A stretch of DNA of 64,000 nucleotides from Gonatopus flavifemur (Eukaryota; Arthropoda; Insecta; Hymenoptera; Dryinidae), in assembly GCA_018340375.1 (NCBI GenBank), contig JAFFJZ010000002.1, positions 11,984,001 to 12,048,000 on the forward strand, given 5' to 3'. Below the pieces are notes generated by a model, which was not told where the DNA came from, did no database searches, and saw only the letters and a program-made list of their open reading frames with translations. Within the stretch, counting starts at the first letter, position 1. Each line of letters opens with the position of its first letter. Shown piece by piece: positions 46,113 to 57,599 of this stretch. Both the position numbers and the translations under genes were made by a program.

Positions 46113-46513
46113 TCATCATCATCATCATTAAGTAATCAGTCTTACGACTGGTTCGATGAAGCCCTCCACCCCTGTCTATTATCCGCTAAACGTTTAATTT
46201 CTACATATCTACTACACCCTTTGTCTTGTACGATTTGCTTCATATAATTTGATCTAGGTCTACCTTTACCAGTTTTACCATTCATTTTCCCTTCCAATAT
46301 TGTTTTCAATAAACTCTCATGCCGTAATGTGTGTCCTTATAAGATTGCTTCTCCTTTTCACGATGTGTTTCAAAAGATTTCTTTTTTCATTTATCTGCTC
46401 GAGTACTTCTTCATTTTTGACTTTGTCTATCCATTTTATTCTGAGCATCCTCCTATAACACCACATTTCAAAAGCTTCAAGTCTTCGTTGATCAGTTTTC
46501 CCCATTGCCCAAA
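46113..46513 (-). mobile_element. LINE 3' stub with target duplication and (GAT)n tail
   Basis: On the minus strand a LINE protein end is followed by a (GAT)n tail. GTCTCTGGATCA occurs at 46101-46112 and 46514-46525, directly outside both ends, a 12-bp target duplication (partly merged with the GAT tail). The insert is only about 400 bp, a severe 5' truncation. Confidence 0.8.
46130..46513 (-). pseudogene. Endonuclease-reverse transcriptase C-terminus, broken
   Basis: From 46513 downwards the minus strand reads WAMGKTDQRRLEAFEMWCYR, then RMLRIKWIDKVKNEEVL, a block I know from the ends of many arthropod LINE proteins (RLEAFEMW.YRRMLRI.W.D...NEEVL). After a frameshift and a stop near 46340 it resumes with GKTGKGRPRSNYMKQIVQDK and ends RQGWRASSNQS just before the tail. 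The clade is not assigned. Confidence 0.8.
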
Positions 46514-46525
46514 GTCTCTGGATCA

Positions 46526-49500
46526 AAAACATAAATTCAATTTCCCACAATAGTCAAATTTCATACTATTCCAAAATAACAAATGTATTCAGTTGTTTGA
46601 AATTCTGATATTCCGAAATACGAAATAATGCAAATCGCACACGGATCCAACTTTTGGCAGAACACATCACAAATCCGATCAAACAGAACACATTGTACAT
46701 CTTATAAATATTCATAGAATATTGTTTCCATTTCAATATCATATTCATGCGCGACACATTCAAACATAGTATTCAAATATCACGCGTACACAGAATACCA
46801 TCTATAGTAACAAAGAGTAACTTCAAGAAGAAGAAAATATGAGATACAAATTTTGACAGCATAGTCACAAGAACTACATCTTCACGCGAACTCTTTTGTA
46901 CTATATACTGAAAAAACAAGAAATATATCTTACAATTAATTTGATCTTCTTGCGGAATCGTGGAGTAGAACATTTCACCCAGGATGTGTAGTTTAGCGAA
47001 GTTAACAGAGTCGTAAACATTCTCAAGAACGTACAAACTCGAATATTATAAGAGATAGAGAAATAAAAAGTAACGGTAGAAAGAGCACAGTGGAAATCTC
47101 GTTCAAGGACTTTTCATCGGCGCCGAAGTACTAACCTCTATAACTACATAATATAATGTCTTGTATAAACGCTTCAATGATTTTATAGAGTCATAATGGA
47201 ACCCGCGTAAAATTTTAATGAGATTCTATTATTTTGATCGATTTGTATAACTTTAATAGGAATGATAACATTTCAGGAAGAAAAACATCAAATCCTCTTT
47301 GGGCGATTGTTCAATAATATCGTTTTTATGATCTGATAAAGGATGCGATCATCCCACGATAGTTTGTAGAATACAAAATTGTGGGTGGAAAATTCACCGG
47401 AAGGTTAAAGTTCAACAATTCGGAGTGCATTCTTTGGAGTGTCCTATACACATTTCCTTCATTCAAAAGGTATATCTTGATCATCATTAAATTCCTCGAC
47501 AGAGAAGTGTGCGATTCTCGAAGGGTGATTAAAGAGGTAATAAAGATCCGTGCACTGGAGTGAAGAATCTCTTCTTTGTCGAGGAGAGCGTAAGAAAGGA
47601 TTTTTAATAGCGATGTGTAGCTTTACAAGGAGATGAGAGACTTTAGATCTAGTGTTACGTGAATCTAATGACGAAAAAGAACGTCATTTTATATGGTCAG
47701 CTTCCGAGTAATGATGATGCACGTTATTGATATCCTTAAGAGCATTAACTTTGTAAAAATCTGAATCGTTTGTTGAATTGGATTGGTTTTTTAGACTCTA
47801 ATCCAACTATTCGCACCGTTAATTGTATCATTTCTCCTCTTGCAACCGAGAAAAAGGGTAGAAAATTTCAATTACTCTAAATAAATATTCACTTGAACTG
47901 AATCAATTTCATTCGTCACGGCTACATTTTTTGAAATTTAGCTGTGGCTACTTGGAAGCGAACAGGATAGGAAAGTGAATGAATCAATTTTCATCCAATA
48001 AGTGTCACAACTATATTTCATTTTCATGTATAAACAAAATTCTTTATCGATTGTACAAACGTGTTTACAAGATAAGCAGCTTTTGTCTCATCTGGATAAG
48101 ATTCATCCACCTGTTTCGATGTCATGAATATTGTCTCGTGCGAGATAACAGGAATTCGACGATACAAGATCATTGTGTTGATAAAGGCTTGAATGTCCTG
48201 GAAGCACATTTACTTTGACTTCAACAAGTGCTCTAAGATTGTAAACATGTGAGAAGATTTTGCTATCGGCTTAAATTCCAAGAGAAGATAAACGTACGTG
48301 GAATTTGTGAATACGGACAAACTTCTTCCATTCCGTTACTTTGAAATTGTCTGAGATATCAGATGAGATCAAACTAAAACAATAAATAATCATAATCCTA
48401 TATTTTTTCTTGTGAAAGTTTGTGCGATGTTTGAATAATTTTGAAAATTTTAAAGACTGTGATTTCATTATCCGGTACTGATTTTCTTGTTTGGTAAATG
48501 CATCATGTTTTCGATGGATCTCACTGAAATGTCTGCATCATGTTAAGTCAGTTGTCGATATGAAATAGGTGGGAGAAGACGTGAGAAATATAGGGGAGTG
48601 TTCGAGATTTGAAAAGAGGCAAAAAAGCCTTTATCCGCATTCATAACCATATTTTCCATTCATCCGATCCTTCAGAACGTGAAACCGTCAATAGCATCTA
48701 AATTGATGTGAATCGTTTGTCATTTTTGGTACCTGATTCGGAGAAATTGGAAACAAACGAGGAAGTCATGCTAGGATGTCATTAAGGAAATTTAAAAACA
48801 CGAGGAAAAGATTGAACAACAAAAATACTTGAATTCAATTGAATTATCAAGATCGCTTGAATTATGAGCACAGGATGCAGATTATGATTGAATGTGATTT
48901 AATCGTGATATAACAAGGAGGATGGTGAAAACCATTGAATATTCAATAACTACAATTCTAGGTCCATTAACCTTGACGAAATCATCTACTTATCTGCCAC
49001 AATGGTGCAGTAGTTAATATACATCGAGTATATTACCTGTGCAGATGGGCCTCCAACTGCAATCATTGAACATTAAATCTTGTTATGTTATAGCTCAAGT
49101 ACAGTTTTAATGTATCACGTGTTCTTAATTCAAATGATGATGTTCAATATATTTCAAGTCAAGAATACTTGGGTGCTTCTAGACTCACGCACATACATGA
49201 ATTAGTATTCATTATTCGATCCAATGCATGAAATAAATGATCCAGTTTCTAACACGTCAAAGATTGAAAATAAATTTAGAAACCTCGTGAATTACTAAAT
49301 TTCGTTGCGTTTTAATTCAATTTTCTACTATAAAAGAGTTGATTCATAAATATAAAGTTAGAACCACAATCAATGTCACGATCACTGCTTCAGAAGATTG
49401 ATGCAATCAAATGATATGACGCAAGAAATCATAAAACGCATTGAAGGAAGTGTTGTGTACGATACCATTATTGTTTTCAAGAGATCGTTAATCATTCTCT

Positions 49501-49639
49501 AACGTTTGTTATTGAATGGCAGAATTCTCTGATTCAGTACTCGAAACTATGAGAATTTAAAAAGGGTTTACAAAAGAAATAAGTTCATGATTTATGCATT
49601 GGTTTCAATTTTCAAAAATTATTGCATTCGATTCTTCCA
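46526..49639. other. AT-rich stretch, no gene
   Basis: Over 3 kb with only short frames (60-87 codons) and no element ends that I can pair. This is the largest block with no structure seen. Confidence 0.45.
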
Positions 49640-49870
49640 CACTGGAAACACTAGTTTGTTCCAGCCAAACAAAATTTTGGTCGAAATGAACGGAAAGAAA
49701 CTTTTTGTTTGGTTGAAATAAACTTTATTTCTTTTATTGAAGTTAAGGCTTTCATACAGACAAATAAATTTTGTTTATCCTGAATACATTTTATTTCAGT
49801 CAACCAAGAAGTTTCTTTGCGTTCATTCCAACCAAAATTTTGTTTCGCCGAAACAAACGTTTCCTCAGTG
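49640..49870. mobile_element. MITE with AAACAAAATTTTG arms, CA-flanked
   Basis: Starts CACTGGAAACA and ends TGTTTCCTCAGTG-like sequence, with CA on both sides (49638-49639, 49871-49872). The arms of about 85 bp share CCAAACAAAATTTTGG, GAAAGAAACTT and GTTGAAATAAA with their inverses. 231 bp. Confidence 0.8.
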
Positions 49871-49872
49871 CA

Positions 49873-51763
49873 CGAACAAAATTATTCTCATGTTGCGGAC
49901 TTGTAGAAGAATACATACATATGTTCCGTATTGTATAATGCCTCGAAAACAAGTGATGTATACGTTTAATGCGATCTCTTGTGACGATAATCCAATCAGC
50001 AACACCTTCACATCGCTATGTTTATTATTCAGCTCTTTCTTCGTGTTGAAAGAATGTTTGAGGCATTGAAATGAAATTCTAATGCCATAAGAAATCATGT
50101 TTGCTATTTATGAGCTAATGCTTGTGATTATTTACTTGGTAATTGTTGCAGAATATGAGAAAGAATTTATGTTGCTAAAGTTTGAATCGTTTAGTGCAAC
50201 GAATTAGTAATTAAATAACAAAATGCTCCTTCGATCAATGTTTTCAGTTGCAAAAAATTACAAATGATTCATTCATCCATCAGATTTTGTGAGTTTAAAG
50301 TTTCGGTTCGTTTCTACAACCGATTCAAACTTCAAGAATATAGAAATTTTGAATTAGTTGCAATCGCATCAGGTTGTAATCGACGATCAAGGACACCCCA
50401 TCAAAATTTGATGTTTTTCTATAACAACAATTTTTACTACAGTTCTTGAAATAAGCGGAGATATTTTATTTGATCTGTAGAAAGTCATGGGGAAGTATAT
50501 TTTCGTTTATAATTAATACACAGCTCATGTCCGGAAGCAATGTCTTTGATGAACAGTATCAGTAAATAATCACTCCCTATTAAATCTTGAGTTTAATTCT
50601 CTGATTAGATTGATGTTATCCAATTGTGAAGCATATTTATTCGAAAACAGAAGCAGTAACCATCGAAAAAAATTGATGAGGATTTAACGTATTCAAGTCT
50701 TCCCCATAGCATCTAAAATGTTTACTAGGGCTTTTTTTGCTTGTGATTTGTAGTAGTTCATTTCTCATTGAGATCGATTCGAATAAATTCGAATCTTCTC
50801 TGAAGGAAGACCGATCTCATTAAAATTGATGAATGCGTCATTGCAATAATCAGTCACAACGTTTCTCGCGATAGGAAGATGTTTTTAAATGTTCTCCAGA
50901 CGTTGAAATACTTTCAAAACGAATCTTTTCTCATCATCTTCAACTGTTTCTCAACTATATAGGCCAAATTCTGGATATTGTGTGTTTTGAAAGTTTGATA
51001 TTCTACCTTTGCATCGATTTTACGCATTTTATTCTCCCATCCCATTCAATCTAACTCGATTGAACAACAATCGTTATTTTTCTTCCTTCAATATTAGTTT
51101 AATGAGTTCATCAATTTTTACATTGGATAATTTTTGCTTGTTGAATAATGTTGTTGATTCTTTAGCGTGCTGATTGTATTACGCAAACGATCATTTGTGG
51201 GATCTTCTCAACCGTCGTGTCTTGAATGGGAATGATGAAACGTACGCACATGAATCTTTCCTTGTAGAATCACATTTAAAATAAACGCATTGTCTCTTCA
51301 CCGGTACAGTGCTTCAGGAAGATCTCCATAATGGAATTCATAGCGAGGAAATTCATTGTTTTTGTCCCTTAGAAGAGTGAATACAATTACCCAAGTTTCG
51401 ATGTAAAGCTGTATTAATTTCCCTCGATTTTTATTCGGAGTGGAGCGGAGCTGTGTAATGTTGATAACATTCTTTTTATTTCCATACGTTCTTAGTTTGT
51501 CAGAAGATTTTGAAGGAATTTTTCGCTGGAAAGAAACTACGTAGTTACAATTGATGATCGTACATACACAGCATTGACCTCCTTAGAATATTTTAGAATA
51601 TTGCTGCGATATGTATTTAGGGATTACTGGAATCTGATGTTGTTAATAGGAAGGAGAATGTTTTGTCATGTTTCAAATAGAAATATTTACTGCAAAATCA
51701 ATTCTTCGGCATCAATAAGTGCACTGTGGAAAAATAATCGCAATTTTCCTACATGGAGGAAAA
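49873..51763. other. AT-rich stretch, no gene
   Basis: No coding motif. CTTGGTAATTGTTGCAG near 50150 resembles a 3' splice site, without a partner. Confidence 0.4.
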
Positions 51764-51925
51764 AGATCATGAAATGATAACTAGCAAAGATAGCAAATTG
51801 ATGACAACTACGAATTTCGATGTACAAACGCTAACAGAGACGAATAATGGTTTCTTCGTAGTTGAAATTCTTAGGTGTCACCAGTTTACTATCTTTGCTA
51901 GTGATTATTTCATGATCTTTCCTAA
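51764..51925. repeat. Palindrome, about 160 bp
   Basis: AAAGATCATGAAATGATAAC with TAGCAAAGATAG on the left is mirrored by CTATCTTTGCTAGTGATTA and TTTCATGATCTTT on the right; inner arms share AACTACGAATTTC. Confidence 0.8.
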
Positions 51926-51947
51926 CGCATTCACACGGAAAGACCGA

Positions 51948-52247
51948 GATTATTGTTATTTGGAAAGCATTTACCAATATTTAGGAAAATGACTGCCAAT
52001 TTAGGGAAAAAGAGGATCACTAAAGAATACTCGTAGTGAGTCTACCAAAAATTAGTAGTCAAAATACTAGCAGTTGATAGTTTCAATGTGAAAAATAACA
52101 ATGAAACTATTAACTCTCAGTATTTTGATTACTGATTTTTGGTGGACTTGCTATGAATATTCTTCAGTGATCATCTTTTTCCCTAAATTGGCGGTCGCTT
52201 TTCTAAATGTTGATGAGTGCTTTCCAAATATTAATAACCTCAGAAAT
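51948..52247. mobile_element. Long-armed MITE containing AGGGAAAA ends, second family copy
   Basis: Inner repeat AGGGAAAAAGAGGATCACT starts at 52003 and is mirrored ending at 52185, as in the copy at 19369-19528. Here the arms extend further out (GACTGCCAATTT, then TATTTGGAAAGCA) to about 51948 and 52247, so the 19369 copy may be a shortened version or this one may be nested in a second palindrome. Confidence 0.7.
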
Positions 52248-53623
52248 TTTGGTCAAATACAGAACTAAAATTGTATTCAGCATATTGAAATTCATTCGAT
52301 ATGTTTTCTTTCCATAATTTCATCATCATACCAGCAAGAGTGAGGCCGAGAATTCATTTAGTTCAAGGAAGTTTAATTGAACATACTAAGTTGTGATAGC
52401 AAAAGCATGACGTTATGAATAGATATCCTTCTATTAAACTATCAAACAATTCTTACTTCATCAGTTGCAAAAATATTTATGTTTATCCCAAGAAAGAAAA
52501 TTAAACACTCGAATTCACCGAGTCCAATAAAAAGAACATGATTCTACAACCACACGAAGTGGAAGTACGATGTATTTTATCTGAATTCTCATGAACAACC
52601 TACCACTCGAATCATTGAGTTTATCTGAAAATATTTTTCATTAACGACATTCGATTAAATGATAACAAGAGATCATTAAAATTCCATAAATTCATCTAAC
52701 CATTATCCAATGATTCATTGATTTTAATTATGCGCTACATGCGCAACAGGCGTGAACGGTTTCACATTCATAAAACAAGATTACAGAGTAGATAATCAAC
52801 AAGTAAAACATTGTTTATGATTATGAATCAGATTCTCCACTGTATATCCAAAATGATTTCTCTATTCGTAATTATATTGGAGAAAACGTGATTCTGAATA
52901 TTTCACGGAACAACAGTATGAGTTGAATAACCAGAATTCATGCTATGATAAGTAAAATCTGTCTTTGTTTGATAAACAATCACAATTCATCGATGTGTCA
53001 GCTGTAATTCTAGCTTGATAATCACACGGAGTGCCTCATAGGCAATATACTTCATGTAAACACAGTCATTACATTGAAATTTTAGAACAATAACACATTA
53101 TCTCAACAGTATAGTTGCAAACAATGAAATGTTTATTTCTTTGAATTGTATTGACAGTCTCACTAAAATTTCAACGCTTTTTTATGATGTTCTTGAGATC
53201 TATAATCTGCGGAACTTTTAACTCTGTTTCTCAATTCACGCTTATAGAATCGTTGAAACATGATGAGGTCTCTTACCTCTTAGAGGTGAATACATTATGC
53301 TGATTCAGCGAGTAGATTTCAACAACAAATCTGTGAATCCTTCAATTGATATAACGATGGCCATGGCTTCGCGGTTGGTTATTTGTTTTTGATGCACAAT
53401 TGTACACAGTTATTAGAGGAGAAATATGAAGAATTCCTCTCAACAAACATCAGTTATTGCGAGATTATTCTATAAATGTTCTGCTATAATTGTGCATAAT
53501 ACTATTCCCAAGTATATAATATCATTAAACAATCTACCCTTACTTTGAAATCGGGTATGTATAGTCCATATTCATTATCACTAACAACTCTACATTTTAT
53601 GATAGATTATTCAGTCACATTGT
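52248..53623. other. AT-rich stretch, no gene
   Basis: Nothing recognised beyond AT-rich sequence. Confidence 0.45.
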
Positions 53624-53870
53624 CCACTGTAAAAAATGATTGTGGAATTTTCCCCAAAAAAATAGTGGCAACAAAGTTCCTCCACAGATGGAGAATTTTT
53701 TACCATAATTTGGTTGAATTTTTCTTCATTCATGGAGGATTCAACACCCACAAAACAAAATAATTCCTCAAAGTGGTGGAAAAATGCCTCATTTTTGATG
53801 GAAAAACAATTCTCTCACGATGAGGGGACGAAATTCACCAACAGTGTCAGAAAAAACTCTCCACATATTT
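53624..53870. mobile_element. MITE relic, CACTGTAAAAAATG family
   Basis: Begins TCCACTGTAAAAAATG, then GGAATTTTCCCC, CAAAGTTCCTCC, GGAGAATTTTTTACC and ATAATTTGG, parallel to 43880-44321. The right end is eroded near 53870. Confidence 0.5.
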
Positions 53871-54164
53871 GAAATACAAAAAAATCACTTCATAAATATT
53901 GAGTAGCTTCATTTTAGAACTATTCTGAATCAATTTACAATCAACAGCCATACAATATAGTCTGTGAATGCCTTGTCTTGTGAGCCAGCATTAATTTCAG
54001 AATAAAGAATCTAGTTTGAGAAGACCACGATTAGAATTATCATTGTCCCTTGGTCTGATTTGGGGACGCGGTGCAGATTCGAAAATATAAAATCTACGGT
54101 CCGGCTTAGGAAGATTAGAAATGATAGATTCTATGAATATAAATATCATACAAAAGATAAGGAA
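53871..54164. other. Intervening sequence, no gene
   Basis: Nothing recognised. Confidence 0.45.
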
Positions 54165-54391
54165 ACAAAAGAAAATTCTCGCTGAAGAAGCGATTCCGAA
54201 AAATCTGCTTTGCTGAATTAGGTTACTGTTACAGCAAAAAAATTGCTAATTCAGCAAAATTTTCTAGCCGTCTGTATATCTAAAATTCCGGATTGCTGAA
54301 TGGCAAGCGCTTGTTAAGAGAGCAAGATTTATGCTTTAATAGCAAAGCAAATTCTCGAGGTTTGCTGTCTCAGCAACTTTTTTTCTCTGAG
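54165..54391. mobile_element. MITE, second copy of the 14705 family
   Basis: Shares AAGCGATTC, GAAAAATCTGCTTTGCT, TTTTCTAGCCGTCTGTATAT and AGCAACTTTTTTTCTCTGAG with 14705-14917. It has an extra internal GTTACTGTTACAGC segment. TA follows the right end; the left end is eroded. Confidence 0.7.
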
Positions 54392-54833
54392 TATATAAAA
54401 AATTGGAATCCCATATGTTGATAGAGAGACACACATGTTCGCATTCGCTAATGACCTTTCAATTCCATATATCATTGTATATTCTCGCACCACAGATTGT
54501 TGAAGCAAAACGTCAGCTGCACAATTCTTGTCTCGTGAGGCTACCAAAGTTGAAACATATTAATTTTCATCCAATTTCCGGGTGTGCAGGACGAGCATTT
54601 GATATTACACGTATATACGTCGGAACACGTAAATCGCGAGGTTTCAGATAAAAATGATTCTGGTCTTCCACGTACTTCTACTCGATTGACCGGGAAATAA
54701 CATCGATTTGTGGGGTCACCCCAGAACACGTGAATTCATATCATTCTCTATACCATCTGACGATACTGGACTGTCCTATTTATCAAACTATTCGCTTTTG
54801 TATTCATTCTATTGTTTTTCGTTTTTTGTTCTA

Positions 54834-55008
54834 CACAGTAAAAAATTTTTCGTCATTATGTAAAGTGTTAAACTTTGTGTATAGAATATTTAACATTCTA
54901 GAGTGTCGAAAAAAAAACACGACCGTGTTGAATCGATACTCTAGAATGTTAAATATTCTACACACAACTTTTAACACTTTACACAATGACGAAAAATTTT
55001 TTACTGTG
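54834..55008. mobile_element. Near-perfect palindromic MITE, CACAGTAAAAAATTTTTCG ends
   Basis: CACAGTAAAAAATTTTTCG and CGAAAAATTTTTTACTGTG, TA on both sides (54832-54833, 55009-55010). The two halves pair almost throughout (GTGTTAAACTTTGTG, ATTTAACATTCTAGAGT). 175 bp, so little divergence since birth of the palindrome. Confidence 0.9.
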
Positions 55009-55326
55009 TATCAGTTTGTTTTGAATATAACTTGAAAATGTCTTACTTTTTTGGAAAACGTTTCATATAATGTATTTTAATGATAAAGTAAATGATTTAC
55101 TATACTGAGAGAAAAGAGAGCGTGAAAATTACAATCTTTATCAACTGATTGAAGACATCACGGATCGTAGAAGATAATCACTTAACATTAGTTCAATGAA
55201 TTGAACTTAATTGAACAGTAATTCCATTTCACTATTCAAATAGTCATTTAGTTTGAGTATTTAAATAGTGATTCATTGAACTTATCTTATATGATCCGCA
55301 ATGTCTTTAATATATGAATGAAGATT

Positions 55327-55695
55327 CATGAAGCTGAAATTGGCGGCCAAAAGCTAGCAGCCGCACGGAAAAAAAAGAGTAGTTGCAGGAATCATTTAAA
55401 TAGTCGATTTTCGACCACCTACTTGAGTAGTTGCTGCAGCTACTTGAGTAGATGGTCGAAAATCGACTATTCAAGTAGTTGCTGCACTATTTCATTATTT
55501 CTCCGTGCGACTAACTTTTGTTAACTTGAACTTCATATGACTTTTATTTGAACTCGATTCGAATAGTTTTGATATCAGGAATCAACTGAGTGGCTTGTAA
55601 TTGAGCGGTTCTGCTACTAAAATACTTGATAAAATGATTCTATCGAAAGTTAAAGCAATTAGCTGTCAGCTTTTGGCAGCTAGTTTCAGCTTCAT
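55327..55695. mobile_element. hAT-like MITE with perfect 8-bp duplication
   Basis: CATGAAGCTGAAATTGGC at the left and GCTAGTTTCAGCTTCAT at the right are inverted. TGAAGATT lies directly outside both ends (55319-55326, 55696-55703). It carries the small MITE at 55364-55507. It is the uninterrupted relative of the element into which mariner copy 1 jumped. Confidence 0.85.
55364..55507. mobile_element. Palindromic MITE, CACGGAAAAAAAAGAGTAGTTG, CG-flanked
   Basis: CACGGAAAAAAAAG and CATTATTTCTCCGTG are the ends, and CG lies on both sides (55362-55363, 55508-55509). The interior repeats GTAGTTGCTGCA and TCGATTTTCGACCA in both orientations. 144 bp. Confidence 0.8.
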
Positions 55696-55801
55696 TGAAG
55701 ATTTGTCATTTTTACTCTCTTTTTTTCTCAGTGTATGTCGTTTCCGATATCTGTTAACAATTCAATAGAAACTTGACCATGCTTCAATTTTACGATACCT
55801 A

Positions 55802-57087
55802 CAGATGGTTGAAAAGTTTCTGCGCTCGAAATGAAAGAATACTGTTTTTGTTACGAAATATATTTTTTTATTCAATATTATCTCTTAGAAGCTCAATATA
55901 CTTGTTCCAATGATCTTCCAATAATTTTATCCCATCCTTATGATGGTTTTCCGGAAGCTCTGCAAAATAACCGTCTACGGCTGCTATGGCCTCTTCATTC
56001 GACGAAAAATGCTTTCCACGAAGGAATTGTTTGAGATTTCTGAAGAGATAGTAGTCGCTAGGAGCCAAATCTGGCGAATACGGTGGATGTTCAAGCAATT
56101 CGTACTTGAGTTCTTTGAATTTAGCCATCGTCAAAACACTTTTGTGAGCAGGTGCATTATCTTGATGAAAAATGATTTTTTTCTTCTTTAAACCAGGTCT
56201 TTTCTCACGAATTTTTTCATCCAGCTGATCCAAAAGGCTGCAGTAATATTCGGAGTTGATTGTTTTACCTTTCTAAAGATAATCAATGAACAAAATTCCT
56301 TTTGCATCCCAAAAAACTGATGCCATAACCTTCTTTGCTGATCGTTGTGACTTCACCTGCTTTGGAGCTGAACAACCAGCTTCAGTCCACTGTAAACGTT
56401 CTTGTTTCAATTTAGGATCATGGTAGTAGATTCAAGTCTCATCCATAGTTATAAAACGACGCAAGAAGTCGGTTTTATTCTGCTTAAAACGCTCCAAATT
56501 ACGCTGAGAAATTTGGTCTCGATCCAGTTTTTGTTGAATTGTTAACGTGTGCGGCACTAACTTTCCAAACAGTTTCTTCATACGTAATTCTTCATGTAAA
56601 ATATGGAGTACTCGTTCGTCTGAGATGCCTATGGCATTAGCAATTTCACGCTTAGTCAAACTTGGATCTTCACTAACCATATTATGTACATGCTCAATGA
56701 TTTCTGCTGTGGTTGCAGTTTTTGATCGTCCTTCGCGTGGATCGTCTTCAAGGCTAGTACGACCACGTTTAAATTCACCAGCCCAAAATTCAACGGTGCG
56801 TTTTGAAGGCGAGGACTCCTTATACGCTTCTAACAATTGTTCATAAATTTCCTTTGCTTTTAAACCCTTCAAAACAAAGAATCTAATGACTGCACGATAT
56901 TCAATTTTTTCCATATTAAGAAAAATCAATGACACGTCAACCTCAAATGGCTTGTAAACAAAGAATGAATTGACAGAATGACTTGTAACTTTGCATGTGT
57001 TCTCAGGATATACCAACTTGAGAAAAAAAAAGTTTTGAGCTAGCAGTGCTATCTCTTGGTGAGCGCAGGAACTTTTCAACCAACCTA
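55802..57087 (-). mobile_element. mariner transposon, copy 2
   Basis: Terminal repeats like those of copy 1 (the minus-strand left end reads GGTTGGTTGAAAAGTTCCTG; the other end has one extra change, CAGATGGTTG). TA on both sides (55800-55801, 57088-57089). 1,286 bp, essentially full length. It lies 66 bp from the three-level MITE nest. Confidence 0.97.
55868..56914 (-). pseudogene. mariner transposase, two nonsense codons
   Basis: The ATG at 56912-56914 gives a 349-codon reading including the stop at 55868-55870, the usual length. An upstream ATG at 57136 is outside the element and not the real start. Codon 161, tryptophan in copy 1, is TGA (56432-56434), directly after the first catalytic aspartate (residue 158). 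Codon 214, glutamine in copy 1, is TAG (56273-56275). The other catalytic aspartates, at 252 in IIFHQDNAPAH and 287 in APSDYYLF, are intact and 34 residues apart. The 30-base segment missing from copy 1 is present here (GEFKRGRTS). In the last 121 residues I count six differences from copy 1. Confidence 0.96.
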
Positions 57088-57089
57088 TA

Positions 57090-57599
57090 GAATATGGACA
57101 CAACAATGTACAAGATCCATGAAAAGTAGTAAACAACGCATGAAGAATTCCTTGAAAATTGAAATTTAATATTCATATATTGATTGGAAATAAAATGAAT
57201 TGGAGTGTTTTCAATCTTTTCAATGCAAATGTCAAGATCAATTTTTATATCCCCAAAGCTGAAAGTTTCAATCCTGTTTATTAGTTTGCATTGAATTCTG
57301 AATAGAAATACCATTGCGAAAGGTTGATTCGCTATTGCGTAGATTTTTTCAAGACGATGAACGGAAACGTCGCAATCATATTTTTTTTCTTTTTCATTTC
57401 GCAATGATTCCATCGCCACGAGTATCATACGAGTATACGTGCGCATGACGTCGTCGTGTAGTATGTATTTTACATCGTCCAGGTCATGGATCGCGTGTTC
57501 ATTCGGACGTACTTTCGTGTTGATCGTGACGTCGCACCAGGATGTCATGCCGATAATGATAGGCTCGTATTTAACGTAGATTAGTACCATTACGTTGCC
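57090..57599 (-). other. Unrecognised open frame and CRE-like sites
   Basis: A minus frame from 57590 stays open for about 167 codons up to the mariner edge, and into it. It begins MVLIYVKYEPIIIGM; no domain recognised. The first 250 bases are GC-richer and contain TGACGTCG twice (about 57446 and 57528), the core of CREB/ATF sites. The reading could be a real exon cut by the mariner, or regulatory DNA with a chance frame. Confidence 0.25.

Larger units (their letters stand above)
55103..55733. mobile_element. MITE, CACTGAGAGAAAA ends, outermost of a three-level nest
   Basis: Left end TACTGAGAGAAAAGAGAG, right end CTCTCTTTTTTTCTCAGTG, with TA on both sides. Arms share GACATCACGGATC-like blocks. 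The hAT-like MITE at 55327-55695 lies inside. Confidence 0.75.

Noticed and set aside
56432..57136. A transposase start at 57136
   Set aside because: That ATG is outside the mariner terminal repeat; the family start is the ATG at 56912-56914.
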